Origin: Thereva unica
Lineage: Eukaryota; Arthropoda; Insecta; Diptera; Therevidae
Length of the DNA stretch: 64,000 nt
Reading direction: 5' to 3'
Assembly (NCBI GenBank): GCA_949987705.1
Contig: CATLJY010000286.1
Location: forward strand, 1 to 64,000
A model generated the notes under the pieces. The model was not told where the DNA came from. It did no database searches and saw only the letters and a list, made by a program, of their open reading frames with translations. Numbering within the stretch: the first letter of the stretch is position 1; each line of letters starts with the position of its first letter. The position numbers were made by a program, and so were the translations under genes. Below are positions 1 to 10,320 of this stretch, one piece after another.

Positions 1-4
1 ATTC

Positions 5-93
5 TTCCCGTGTAGAGGAGAAATTTACGAAAATTTTGAGCCATCAACCACCCCCCTAACATGTATGGGGGGCGGAGATATGATTTTTTTTTT
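5..93 (+). repeat. Left arm of a distant inverted repeat pair
   Basis: This segment matches the reverse complement of 63264-63350 over about 88 bases with only a few differences. It includes the run of C next to the ACATGTATGG core and ends in a T run. The similarity stops at the T run on both sides, so it looks like two inverted copies of a short dispersed repeat rather than the ends of one element. Confidence 0.75.
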
Positions 94-633
94 GCATAAA
101 CATGCAGTTTTGTGCAGCGGTGTACTCAAATGCACTTTTTCTCAGTAATTAATTAACCAATTTTAATGATTTTGACTTTGTTGGAAAGAGGACACTCCAA
201 CGCAACTTTTGGTACAATATGGAGCACCAGGGCTCCCTGGAGAGGCCCCAATCACGTGAGGGTAAGGCGAAGTATTTACGAAGAGCGTTCAGATATTTTT
301 TGGGAATCGATTTAATAAAAGAATAGAAAAATAGATTAAGCTTCTTTGTAAACGTGTACCTAATCGGAATTTGAACCGACCATTGTTGAATTGTGTAAAA
401 CTTAATAAGAATTATCGGTTTTTAATCCAACAACAAGAACCTGTTGAATTTAAAAATTTATTTGTCGGGTTTTGATCTGACCACAGTATTTTGATATTTT
501 TTTTAAGATGGATGTAACTGTTTTTTAATTGATTTCTTTCCTTAAGGGTGTATAATTAAACATTTTGTAACAGAAAAAAATGAAAAAAAAAATGTCCAAA
601 ATGCGACATATCGGTTTTGTTCCGACGCTCCTC
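94..633. other. Non-coding AT-rich stretch
   Basis: No reading frame or recognisable element. It contains A and T runs and a mildly GC-rich patch around 225-260. Nothing ties it to the BEL element that begins at 634. Confidence 0.5.
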
Positions 634-872
634 AATTATTAATGCTGCTTTTCGACGTTGTCGCTTTCCATATATATATCGTATATCGTATGTACTAAAT
701 TACGATATTGACGCTTTCCATATTTTGTATTTACTCGCATATCATTATTTTGACAGATCAAATTTATTTTTGTTTTGATATCGCGAGTAGGGATATGGCT
801 TATATGGAAAGAAAAGGTAATTTTTGTATTTTAATTTATTTTTAATTGTTTTGTCTCTTTTAGGACAAAACA
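634..872 (-). repeat. 3' LTR of the first BEL element
   Basis: Direct repeat of 6068-6307, nearly identical. On the minus strand it begins TGTTTTGTCC immediately after a polypurine tract and ends around GCAGCA or a few bases further on. It is rich in TATATCG and TTTCCATAT. Confidence 0.85.
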
Positions 873-885
873 TACTCCCCCCCTT
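873..885 (-). other. Polypurine tract of the first BEL element
   Basis: On the minus strand this is an AAG-G7-AGTA purine run directly abutting the 3' LTR, the usual plus-strand priming site. The second BEL element has a similar purine run ending in GGGGAGTA at the same place. Confidence 0.7.
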
Positions 886-1342
886 GTTGATGCGTTGCAT
901 CAAGACAACTTCCTTTGCCAACACCTGCTATCGTGTTTTATTTAAACATAAAGTGTATTTCAGTTTTTTTTTTTTGTTTTTAAATTACATCCTATTAGTA
1001 ATTCATAAAATTTATTCAAGATTTCTTTTTTTTTGTTGTTAATTAAATATTTCATTTCATAAGTCTATTTTTTTTTTTATATATTTGCTTAACTTTACAT
1101 TGCTTTTGTATTTCAGTCTACTATTTATAGTGTTATTATTTTGCTGCATCGTACTTTCTTCAGTATAATTGTACCAGTACGATACATTGCCGCGCCTTTT
1201 CAGATGGACCCTTTTACCATCGTCTAGCTTCACGATGTATTTTTGTCGTTTTGACTCGTCAGTCCTTTTGTAAGGAATGGAGTGGAGCTGGTGATGCTTT
1301 ATTTTAAAAAATATGCCTTCATTAGTCTTCAGCTTATAAACT

Positions 1343-4300
1343 TTATTTTTCTAATCTGGAGGGAGATATCCTCTCAAGGGAATTAGAACCTGTTGCAAGT
1401 GTCGGTGCTGCTAAAGCTTGACCTTTGGAGTGGGTCTTCTTTATTATTCCTAAGGGCCATTGATTAGGTGACCTATTGCTGTCCATGATGATCTTTCTTC
1501 CAACCTTTACGTTGGGTTGCATTTTCTGCCATTTTGATCTGCTTTGTAATTGAACCAGATAGTCATGGGACCACTGTTTCCCAAATTTTTGAACAGTTTC
1601 CTGTATCTGTTTCCATCTATCTGTGTACTTAGAATTCCTTGATGTGGTGTCTGGTTCTGGAATAACCTTCATATGTTTCCCAATCAAGAAATATCCAGGG
1701 GTAAAAAATTCTAAATTTGATGGGAGACATGAGAGGAGACCTAAAGGCCGCGATTTCAGGTAGGATTCGATCTGAATGATCAACGTATTCAGCTCTTTGA
1801 AAGTAAGTATTTTCTCACTCGTTGCTTTTTCCAGATGATTTTTGATTCTTTTTGTATCAGCCTTCCAGATTCTTCCAAAATGTAGAGGTGATGGAGGATT
1901 GAAATGCCATTGAATTCCGTCGCTGGCCAATTTGGCCGTGGCTTCAGCAGCAGCGCTTTCTATAGCTTTTCTTAATTCAGCTTGTAGCTGCTTACTGACG
2001 CCGACAAAAGTTGTGCCAATATCTGAATAGATACGGCGGCACTGCCCTCTCCGTCCTATAAATCTCTTAAGGACTGCAAGGAAATTATCAGTGGACATAT
2101 CTGATGCTACTTCGATTTGTATAGCCTTAGTGCTCATACATCTAAAAATACAAAAATACCCCTTATCGATTTTGGAGCCCTTGCGCTTTGACCTCTTTAG
2201 CTCGCAGGGTCCTGCGTAGTCGATGACAACGTTCTCAAATGGGTTGGCTCTAGCTACTCTTGCTCTGGGTAGCTCACCCTTTATTTTTCTTGGTGCTGCT
2301 TGCTTTCTGGAGTCTTCGAGAATGGGAGGTTCGCCATTCTTTACTGGCAATCTGACTTCATACCGTCCATTCGGTAGTCGCTTGGAAGTCTCGTTGTAAA
2401 GCCGTTTACCCTGCTCCTCCTCATTCATCAATATCTTCGTAGAAGGCAGTTCTTCTTGTTCCCAAAACTCCTTCATTTGCTTATGCCGCTCTTTCGAAGC
2501 GTCCCTCTGCGTTGTAAATGCAGAGAAACTCATGTTCTTCCCATGTCTGGTGGATGCTGGTAATTTTCCAAACATGATCCATCCAAGACTGGTTTTCTGC
2601 AAAACGATTTTTCCCTTGGAAACTTTACGTAACCCGGCTTCCACTATGTCCGCATATACATTTACGCCAAGTAGAAGATCGATGCGTCCTTGATCCATGA
2701 ACTGTGGATCGGCTAATTCTAGTCCGTCGAGACATGACCAGTCGTTTTTGCCAATCTGCTTTGGAGGAAAGGCGTTGGTAATGTTTTTGATCACGTACGC
2801 TTGCATCTCGCTCGCGTATCTAGATTTTGTTGTTGAAACTATCGTGATTTTCGCCAACTTATTCGAAGTTGCTACTTTAGTGAAGTCTACTCCATTAATT
2901 TGCATTGACGCCGAGAAGACCTCTGGTCGTAGTGATTGAAACGCAGATTCTGTTATGAGCGAACACTGTGACCCTGGGTCAATGAGAGCACGTAGGGTCA
3001 GGCTGTTGCCATGCTTGTCCTTCACCTTAACCAGAGCCGTTGCTAACATTGACTGTGTCGTATTCATGTGGAAATTACATGTTGCCACAGTTGGTTCAAT
3101 GTCTTTCTCTGTTGGTGATGCTAGGTGGCCAGCCACCTTTGAATTTCTTGCCTCTTCCTTGTGAAGCAATAAATGATGCCTTCTTTGGCATCTGGGACAT
3201 TTGCTCGTACTTCTGCAAAGTCTGCTGTGATGCGGCTTGAAACATAGAAAGCATAGCCTATGCCTTGCTACCCACTGGACTCTGTCCTCAGCGGGTAGCG
3301 CTTTAAATGATCCGCACTGCGATAATGAATGTTCCTTATGACACATTCTGCATTGAAGAGTTTCTATACCTCCTCCTTGTCCGCGTCTACGCTGCTTTGT
3401 TGCATTGACGCCTTGCTGCTGAGTATGGTAACTAGTAGTCTTGTGCCGTGCCTGCTCCGGCTTGCGAATCTCCTGATTCGACTTACTACTATGACCATCT
3501 TTGATCGCCTCTAAACTTCTATATCTTTCCTCTAGAAATTTAGTCAAATCCGTAAGTGCTGGTAACTCATCGGATTTGGCGATCAACTGCTCCCATAAAT
3601 GACGGGTTTTTTCTGGGAGCCTTTGCGCTGTGATATACACGAAAATAGGGTCCCAATCTAGGATGCTTACCTTAAGCACCTGCAGTGCATGCCGTATGCG
3701 ATGCAGTTCGTCAAGCAAGGTTCGTAATTCCTTGTGTGACTCTGTCCTGATCGCGTTGGGATTGAATAATTGCTTGAGTTGTGCGTATATCAACAGTCTC
3801 CTTTTGTTATACCGCTTGCACAATAAATCCCAAGCTGCTGCGTAGTTTTCTGATGTCATGTCGAACGAGTCCAAGTCTCTTCGGGCTTCCCCTGTTAGAC
3901 TACTCTTTAAATAGTGTAATTTATCGACTGGCATCAGACGACCTTCATTGTGTATCAATGAGACATACCGGTCGTGAAATGTTCTCCACGATGTGTACTG
4001 GCCATCAAACTTAGGAATCTCCAGCGTTGGTAGTTTTACCAAGGCCCTTGGTGATCCTGATTGTTCGCCATCGTGAGTGGTCTGATCGATAGTTACCGAC
4101 TGTGGACTATCGCTGGTGCTCAGTGCGTCTTGCAGATCTCCGAGGAATTCGGAATAAGTTTCCTCGAATTCCGAGAATTTCTCTCCCTGCAAGTAGCCTG
4201 TCACAATAGATTTAGTTTTTGAATCAGTAATCGCATCTAAATCAGCTGCCCCGATTTCTGCATGGTTGCTATTAAATTTCTTTGCAATAACTTTAATGCT

Positions 4301-4423
4301 GTCTAATTTACCCTTAATATAGCCCGGCGTACGCCTGGGCTTTGGTGTCTTTTTGTAGTTGGATATTGTTTGATCCAACTGTGCCTTATAGACACCCTGC
4401 TGTTGTACTATACCTTTCATCAT
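1343..4423 (-). CDS. BEL/Pao Gag-protease-integrase fusion lacking RT and RNase H
   Basis: An uninterrupted 1026-residue frame. In order it has: a Pao-type gag domain (DUF1759-like, about residues 130-290, with a LPTLEIPKFDGQYTSW core); cysteine/histidine zinc-knuckle motifs (about 355-420); a retropepsin-like aspartic protease with the active-site motif IDPGSQCSLI (near 480); then, at about residue 698, a direct jump into the integrase. Integrase core residues are D in VVIDYAGP (about 736) and D in IYSDIGTTF (about 802). The third acidic residue is gone: the usual GLWE motif reads RIWK (about 851). A Pao C-terminal domain follows (about 930-1010). Normal Pao polyproteins are much longer because RT and RNase H lie between protease and integrase. 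The start is the first ATG after the 5' leader. The integrase should be inactive; Gag and protease may be functional. Confidence 0.85.
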   Translation of the reverse strand: MMKGIVQQQGVYKAQLDQTISNYKKTPKPRRTPGYIKGKLDSIKVIAKKFNSNHAEIGAADLDAITDSKTKSIVTGYLQGEKFSEFEETYSEFLGDLQDALSTSDSPQSVTIDQTTHDGEQSGSPRALVKLPTLEIPKFDGQYTSWRTFHDRYVSLIHNEGRLMPVDKLHYLKSSLTGEARRDLDSFDMTSENYAAAWDLLCKRYNKRRLLIYAQLKQLFNPNAIRTESHKELRTLLDELHRIRHALQVLKVSILDWDPIFVYITAQRLPEKTRHLWEQLIAKSDELPALTDLTKFLEERYRSLEAIKDGHSSKSNQEIRKPEQARHKTTSYHTQQQGVNATKQRRRGQGGGIETLQCRMCHKEHSLSQCGSFKALPAEDRVQWVARHRLCFLCFKPHHSRLCRSTSKCPRCQRRHHLLLHKEEARNSKVAGHLASPTEKDIEPTVATCNFHMNTTQSMLATALVKVKDKHGNSLTLRALIDPGSQCSLITESAFQSLRPEVFSASMQINGVDFTKVATSNKLAKITIVSTTKSRYASEMQAYVIKNITNAFPPKQIGKNDWSCLDGLELADPQFMDQGRIDLLLGVNVYADIVEAGLRKVSKGKIVLQKTSLGWIMFGKLPASTRHGKNMSFSAFTTQRDASKERHKQMKEFWEQEELPSTKILMNEEEQGKRLYNETSKRLPNGRYEVRLPVKNGEPPILEDSRKQAAPRKIKGELPRARVARANPFENVVIDYAGPCELKRSKRKGSKIDKGYFCIFRCMSTKAIQIEVASDMSTDNFLAVLKRFIGRRGQCRRIYSDIGTTFVGVSKQLQAELRKAIESAAAEATAKLASDGIQWHFNPPSPLHFGRIWKADTKRIKNHLEKATSEKILTFKELNTLIIQIESYLKSRPLGLLSCLPSNLEFFTPGYFLIGKHMKVIPEPDTTSRNSKYTDRWKQIQETVQKFGKQWSHDYLVQLQSRSKWQKMQPNVKVGRKIIMDSNRSPNQWPLGIIKKTHSKGQALAAPTLATGSNSLERISPSRLEK

Positions 4424-5082
4424 GGAAACCCTGGGTTAATTATAAGAAGGAATATTTGGATCGCGTAATGACTACTCGAGAAGAAAACAAGAAATATATT
4501 TGTATCACTGCTACCTATCCGGCTCGAAGGACCAATGTTACGGCGTCACTTTCTTAATACCGGTCAAAGACCAGGTGTTAGGAGGTGATCGTCGTAATAA
4601 TTAAAAAATAGCTGGAATGTAGGATAGGTGCCGGCTGCTCTAAATAAAAGAGTCTAAGGTCCGTTTGATACAAATATATTTCTCCTATAAATTATAAATT
4701 CTAATTAAATCTATGCTTAAAATTAACTCTACGTTACTCGACTTCTTTGCTTTAAAATAAAAATTTGAATAAAAAAAAACAGCTGGTCTTCTCCAAATAT
4801 TCCTTGAAGTACTGCCTCAATCAGGTAAATCCGCTGTGTATCCAACCTCGGGGGGGGGGGGTGCTTCAGGAGAAGAATTCCTACTAATCTTTAAATAAAA
4901 TTGTAAATTTTATTATTATTTAAATATGGTTGGATATCCCAAACCATAGAAATTTAATTTTGCTAAATGAGTCTTGTATGGCCCTTGTCCTATACAAGCT
5001 CACGTGAAATCGCCTAAAACAGGTGTAAACCGGAGGAAGATCCTGGTTCAAACTTGTCTGTAATGAACTCGCTAATTGTGTT
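4424..5082. other. BEL 5' untranslated leader, gene-free
   Basis: Lies between the Gag start and the tandem array on the minus strand. It holds a run of ten G at about 4851-4861 and AT-rich sequence. No coding frame of note. Confidence 0.5.
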
Positions 5083-5450
5083 ATCAAATTATAACCAGAT
5101 GAATATACTGGTGCTCTACACAATTTGTATACAAAGTTGTGATAAATGGAGTAAATTTACTTCGCCGAATTGTTTACAACAATTTATAAATCAGAAAAAA
5201 TATTCTGATGCCCTCTATGCAACTTGTATATTACAAAATTGCTAGATAATGGAGTAAATTTACTGCGCTGAATTGTTTATAACAATTTATATCCAGATGA
5301 ATATTCTGGTGCTTTCTGTGCAACTTGTATACCACAAAGTTGCTAGATAATGGAGTAAATTTACTGCGCTGAATTGTTTATAACAATTTATATCCAGATG
5401 AATATTCTGGTGCTTTCGGTGCAACTTGTATACCACAAAGTTGCTAGAAT
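5083..5450 (-). repeat. Tandem repeat, ~102-bp period, in the BEL leader
   Basis: The landmark GGAGTAAATTTAC recurs at 5148, 5251 and 5352 (periods 103 and 101), giving about 3.5 units. Each unit contains CAGATGAATATTCTGGTGC and a CAACTTGTATAC segment. The array lies in the 5' leader of the first BEL element. Confidence 0.85.
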
Positions 5451-5679
5451 GGAATTGTTATCAAATCGAATTTAATAACTCCGATACCTGGCGGAATAAT
5501 TCCAACCAGAGGACTTAAATTGCCTGCAAAGATTTTTCACAAGTTACCGCAAGTAACTCTGCTTTAATCTTTTATTTGCTATGTGCCGTGGCTGAATTAG
5601 CCTACCGCTATTCAGCCCTGTGTTAGAGCCTTAAGAAAAATAACTAAGCCGCCACAAGAAAATGAAAATTATTCTTGTG

Positions 5680-5770
5680 ATATTTAATATATATAATAAT
5701 ATATATATTAAATTTTCAAATAGTAATATGTATATATATATATAACAATATATATCTATATATATAATCA
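5680..5770. repeat. AT dinucleotide-rich low-complexity tract
   Basis: Alternating TA and ATATAT runs within the BEL leader. Low complexity only. Confidence 0.8.
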
Positions 5771-5990
5771 CTATGTTGGGTTAATTTACCAATCAACATT
5801 AATTATATTTTTTTTCTTTTTAATCTGCCTGCAAAACAACACTTTCGCTAAATAATCCTAACACAGAAATCAGCGGCTAAAAGCCCACCAATTACCTAAG
5901 CCCTAACGATAAATGTATCGGAACAATTCCTGATACGAACCTTCTCGGCGAATGTCCAGAGAAGATTAAATTTTTGATATCTGCTTTCGA

Positions 5991-6008
5991 GCCTCGTATC
6001 CTTCGCCA
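5991..6008 (-). other. Candidate primer-binding site of the first BEL element
   Basis: The minus strand reads TGGCGAAGGATACGAGGC, with the TGG expected to pair with a tRNA CCA end. It sits about 60 bases inside the 5' LTR, farther than usual. The adjacent sequence also resembles a tRNA T-loop. I cannot name the tRNA. Confidence 0.4.
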
Positions 6009-6067
6009 AATTCTTGTTGCTGGATATCGAGGCTAGGTGGGGGTATAATTGCTCAAAACTAGATCGT

Positions 6068-6307
6068 AATTATTAATGCTGCTTTTCGACGTTGTCGCTT
6101 TCCATATATATATATCGTATATCGTATGTACTAAATTACGATATTGACGCTTTCCATATTTTGTATTTACTCGCATATCATTATTTTGACAGATCAAATT
6201 TATTTTTGTTTTGATATCGCGAGTAGGATATGGCTTATATGGAAAGAAAAGGTAATTTTTGTATTTTAATTTATTTTTAATTGTTTTGTCTCTTTTAGGA
6301 CAAAACA
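6068..6307 (-). repeat. 5' LTR of the first BEL element
   Basis: Pair of 634-872. The differences are one extra TA in the TATATA run and one fewer G in the GAGTAGG segment. Confidence 0.85.
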
Positions 6308-7199
6308 TTAGTAAAAAACTGATTTTCCTGTTTTTAGGGGATTGTTTTTGGGGGTAGCGTACAACCAATTTTCCGAAACTTTTTTTTAACATATTCTACT
6401 CACTAAAAACTATTATTTACAAAAAAAATTAGAGAGTTAACATTTTGTTGGAGGGTTTCATTAACATTTTTCCCTCACGACTGGACTATAACTAAAACGT
6501 CCAAAGAAAATCTGTTGAAAAACTGCAGCTGCTACGTTGATTTCAATTAATTTTTCATACAAATTCATAATTTTGGCATAAAAATTAAAAATGATAGTAA
6601 TAATAGCCGTGTTTTTTTAATGAACTATAAGCTCTTCCCCATACAAATCTGAAAACCCAGGTTTTATCCGGGGTTTTTTTTCGAGGTTTTGGGAAATTTC
6701 TTAATTTGCGTATGGCATACTTTCGGGGGTTGGCATGTTGCATACTTTCGGGGGTCGGAAAGACGTAATTTAAAAATAAAAACAACAGGAAAGTGATGAG
6801 AGCAAATTTATAACAAATAATTGATTTTTTAGAAACATATTTATTATTTTCTAGCGAGGATTTCGTGTAACAGCGTAAAAAATAACTCTTACTTCCGTTT
6901 AATTTTGAAATTTTTAAGCATCGAAGTAGGCGCAAACATGAAATTTCCCTTGTCGTTTTTTTAATGAACTCAAGAGCTCGCAAAACCCAGTTCATTAAAA
7001 AAACACGGCTAATAAAACCCTGTATACCTCGCATACACCCCCGCCTACAATCTTTACATTCTCCTTGCAAAAAAAGCTCTTTAGGCAACCCGTACTCGAA
7101 AATACAATTCATAAAAATAATCTCTCTCTATACTTTTAAATCATCATTAAAGAGAATCATAAAAAATATACTGGAAGCTACAAAGTTATCAGCTTATAT
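6308..7199. repeat. Non-coding stretch with short inverted repeats
   Basis: No gene. A 22-bp segment (6604-6625, TAGCCGTG plus T run plus AATGAAC) recurs inverted at 6990-7011. Overlapping it is a perfect 16-bp hairpin, arms 6955-6970 and 6989-7004, loop 18. GCATACTTTCGGGGG occurs twice near 6716-6757. This looks like a small foldback element, but I cannot fix its borders. Confidence 0.55.
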
Positions 7200-8066
7200 T
7201 CAATAGACACCGCCTGCCAGCCCGCCACCCACTTGAAAAAGAATAGATAAAGAGAATCTTCGCCTTTGCTCGATCTCTTTTTTCTTGACTCAGTATACAA
7301 AAAATGAAAATTCATGCTTTCACAAGAGTCAAAAACAAAATTTCGAAACGAATTTTGAAGCGTAAATTTATTACCAGAAAACGAAGCCAAGAAAACAAAG
7401 AGAATACGGTGGATACAGAAAATTTCTTTATTTTCGACTTGGCATACCCCACTGTTCGGTTCCGAAGAAGCTGCGTTTAGCTCAGCTTCTGAGGGTACTG
7501 TATCAACGAAAACTTTTGCGTGAGTGTGAGTTCAATTAAATTGAATGTGTTGGAGTTTTCACGTTGATTTTCTAGGGCTAATAAGCTGGAGATATTATAG
7601 CTTCCCATGTTGGTTACGCCTCGGCCTCTATAAGAACGGCGAGAGGCACTTTAATATTTGCCACTCTGCTGCTCGCCGCTCGTATCTTGGCCAGGGCTTT
7701 ACTCTTTGTATACAGTAGTATGATAAATTTAAATTATACATTTTATATAAGAAAATTTGTACATTGCATGCTTAGTGTTTCCAGAGGAGAAAATATATTA
7801 AGATTTTTCTTCCAATTAATATTGATATATTTGAATAAATTAAATTATGAAGTTATTTATTTGGTCAAGGGAAGCAGTGCTTCCTTTGCTTCCAATGAGG
7901 AACCGCCACTGCTGTTTTCCAATTAGAATCAACATTATATAAAGAGAAACTTCACCTATCCCTGATCTCTTTTTCCTTGACGAAAATTTATATTTAAAGA
8001 GTCAAAAACAAAATTACGTAGTAAAATTTTAAGAGAAAATTAAATATTGCTCGAAGCCAGAAGATT

Positions 8067-8292
8067 GGAGGTTCCGCCAAAAGAGTTGATGCCGGAGCGC
8101 GCAGCTGGGGAAATTAAAGCTGCAAATAAATAAGAATTGCGCTCATGTTGATAAGAAATGCGCTTATGTATCTTCAAATTTCCCCTTCGAAATTTGTTGC
8201 GACTAGGCTAAGGGACGGGAACGGCATGCGGGGATTCTACTGCGCATGGAAAACGCGACTTTCTCGGCATCAACTCTTTTGGCGGGACCTCT
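8067..8292. repeat. MITE-like element with ~28-bp inverted repeats
   Basis: GAGGTTCCGCCAAAAGAGTT at the left matches, inverted, AACTCTTTTGGCGGGACCTC at the right, with one or two mismatches. No coding sequence. The second copy in the tandem duplication is at 9452-9677. No convincing target duplication. Confidence 0.65.
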
Positions 8293-8294
8293 AA

Positions 8295-8578
8295 AGCTAC
8301 GGTTTCCAAGAGATTGCGCTAACGCAAAAATGCGACGGAGTTCCGCCGGCGCACTTGCGTTGTAATCAGACACAAGGAATATGTATATATGGTTTCCAAA
8401 AAATTTTGCGGCGGACTTGCGCGCGCATTTGCAGACGCAATTCCGCTGGGGTCAAAAAGTTTTGATTCCGACGTAATTGCGTCGGCTTAATTCCTTCGGC
8501 GCAAACTAGTCGTTTTGTTTGCTGGAGTGATAAACATGGCAAATAGAGTGTATTTTACTAAAGAGGAGAAGAATTAAT
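8295..8578 (+). mobile_element. Truncated left end of PIF/Harbinger derivative (duplicate copy)
   Basis: Same sequence as 9680-9963. It starts AGCTACGGTTTCC after a TAA and is cut by the tandem-duplication junction just after the MADF start codon (ATG at 8536). Confidence 0.7.
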
Positions 8579-9679
8579 TAATTATCAATAGACACCGCCT
8601 GCCAGCCCGCCACCCACTTGAAAAAGAATAGATAAAGAGAATCTTCGCCTTTGCTCGATCTCTTTTTTCTTGACTCAGTATACAAAAAATGAAAATTCAT
8701 GCTTTCACAAGAGTCAAAAACAAAATTTCGAAACGAATTTTGAAGCGTAAATTTATTACCAGAAAACGAAGCCAAGAAAACAAAGAGAATACGGTGGATA
8801 CAGAAAATTTCTTTATTTTCGACTTGGCATACCCCACTGTTCGGTTCCGAAGAAGCTGCGTTTAGCTCAGCTTCTGAGGGTACTGTATCAACGAAAACTT
8901 TTGCGTGAGTGTGAGTTCAATTAAATTGAATGTGTTGGAGTTTTCACGTTGATTTTCTAGGGCTAATAAGCTGGAGATATTATAGCTTCCCATGTTGGTT
9001 ACGCCTCGGCCTCTATAAGAACGGCGAGAGGCACTTTAATATTTGCCACTCTGCTGCTCGCCGCTCGTATCTTGGCCAGGGCTTTACTCTTTGTATACAG
9101 TAGTATGATAAATTTAAATTATACATTTTATATAAGAAAATTTGTACATTGCATGCTTAGTGTTTCCAGAGGAGAAAATATATTAAGATTTTTCTTCCAA
9201 TTAATATTGATATATTTGAATAAATTAAATTATGAAGTTATTTATTTGGTCAAGGGAAGCAGTGCTTCCTTTGCTTCCAATGAGGAACCGCCACTGCTGT
9301 TTTCCAATTAGAATCAACATTATATAAAGAGAAACTTCACCTATCCCTGATCTCTTTTTCCTTGACGAAAATTTATATTTAAAGAGTCAAAAACAAAATT
9401 ACGTAGTAAAATTTTAAGAGAAAATTAAATATTGCTCGAAGCCAGAAGATTGGAGGTTCCGCCAAAAGAGTTGATGCCGGAGCGCGCAGCTGGGGAAATT
9501 AAAGCTGCAAATAAATAAGAATTGCGCTCATGTTGATAAGAAATGCGCTTATGTATCTTCAAATTTCCCCTTCGAAATTTGTTGCGACTAGGCTAAGGGA
9601 CGGGAACGGCATGCGGGGATTCTACTGCGCATGGAAAACGCGACTTTCTCGGCATCAACTCTTTTGGCGGGACCTCTAA

Positions 9680-10317
9680 AGCTACGGTTTCCAAGAGATT
9701 GCGCTAACGCAAAAATGCGACGGAGTTCCGCCGGCGCACTTGCGTTGTAATCAGACACAAGGAATATGTATATATGGTTTCCAAAAAATTTTGCGGCGGA
9801 CTTGCGCGCGCATTTGCAGACGCAATTCCGCTGGGGTCAAAAAGTTTTGATTCCGACGTAATTGCGTCGGCTTAATTCCTTCGGCGCAAACTAGTCGTTT
9901 TGTTTGCTGGAGTGATAAACATGGCAAATAGAGTGTATTTTACTAAAGAGGAGAAGAATTAATAGATTTAATTAAGTCGAATCATCCTCTTTATAATTTT
10001 AAATTAAAGTGTTATAAAAACCTGTCAATAAAAGAAAATATTTGGCAGGATATTGCGACAAAAATGAATAAAAAAGGTAAGTATAATTTCTTAAATATAG
10101 TACATATATTGAATTATCTCAACCTAGTAACATATTTGTTTTGCCCTTTCCCAACTCATTCTGATTACTTCGCTAGACAATTGACTGTTCCTTAACTGAA
10201 ATATCTTTGCTTGGAAACCACACGCGACGAACTTGCGTTACGTCAATGATAGTGCAAGTACGTCGGCGAAATTCCGTCGCGAATTTACGTCGGCGCAATA
10301 CCTTGGAAAGCGTAGCT
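9680..10317 (+). mobile_element. PIF/Harbinger-like internally deleted transposon
   Basis: The left terminus AGCTACGGTTTCCAAG matches, inverted, the right terminus CTTTCCAAGG.. (reverse complement AGCTACGCTTTCCAAGG). Similarity runs for about 65 bp, including a CGCGACGGA.TT.CGCCG block. It is flanked by the 3-bp direct repeat TAA (9677-9679 and 10318-10320), the target-site size of PIF/Harbinger. The only coding content is one MADF exon, matching the second, Myb/MADF-type protein that autonomous Harbinger elements carry. No transposase remains. Superfamily assignment rests on the TSD plus the MADF exon. Confidence 0.7.
9921..10076 (+). pseudogene. MADF-domain first exon (frameshifted)
   Basis: From ATG 9921 the frame reads MANRVYFTKEEK and then meets TAA at 9960. 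One base out of phase the MADF signature continues as LIDLIKSNHPLYN and IWQDIATKMNKKG, ending at a consensus splice donor (GTAAGT, 10077). MADF domains are Myb/SANT-like DNA-binding modules of Adf-1-type proteins and of the accessory protein of PIF/Harbinger transposons. One frameshift near 9953-9956 separates the start from the domain. The downstream exons are absent, removed by the deletion that made this short element. Copy 1 of the tandem duplication keeps only the first 13 codons (ATG 8536). Confidence 0.65.
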
Positions 10318-10320
10318 TAA

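Larger units (their letters stand above)
634..6307 (-). mobile_element. BEL/Pao LTR retrotransposon, internally deleted, non-autonomous
   Basis: Two direct repeats of 239 and 240 bp (634-872, 6068-6307) bracket a minus-strand BEL/Pao reading frame. Reading the minus strand, a G-rich polypurine tract (873-885) directly precedes the TG start of the left LTR. A candidate primer-binding site beginning TGGCGAAGG lies at 5991-6008, inside the right LTR. The LTRs differ by only about two small indels, implying a recent insertion. The reverse transcriptase and RNase H are missing, so the element must have moved with proteins supplied in trans. I find no clear 5-bp target duplication, and the exact LTR ends are uncertain by up to nine bases because AATTATTAA is shared by both left edges. 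Confidence 0.85.
7200..9963. repeat. 1.38-kb direct tandem duplication
   Basis: Copies 7200-8578 and 8585-9963 are offset by 1385 bp and appear essentially identical wherever I compared them. They are separated by the 6-bp TAATTA. The duplication includes a TATA-like TATAAG (7629 and 9014), a small MITE, and the left end of a Harbinger derivative up to codon 13 of its MADF exon. Short open frames inside both copies are identical and are by-products. Near-identity implies a very recent event or an assembly artefact. Confidence 0.9.

Noticed and set aside
7178..9311. Two pairs of identical small proteins (65-79 residues)
   Set aside because: They are identical only because the DNA is tandemly duplicated. 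No domain, no codon-like pattern, and they overlap repeat sequence.
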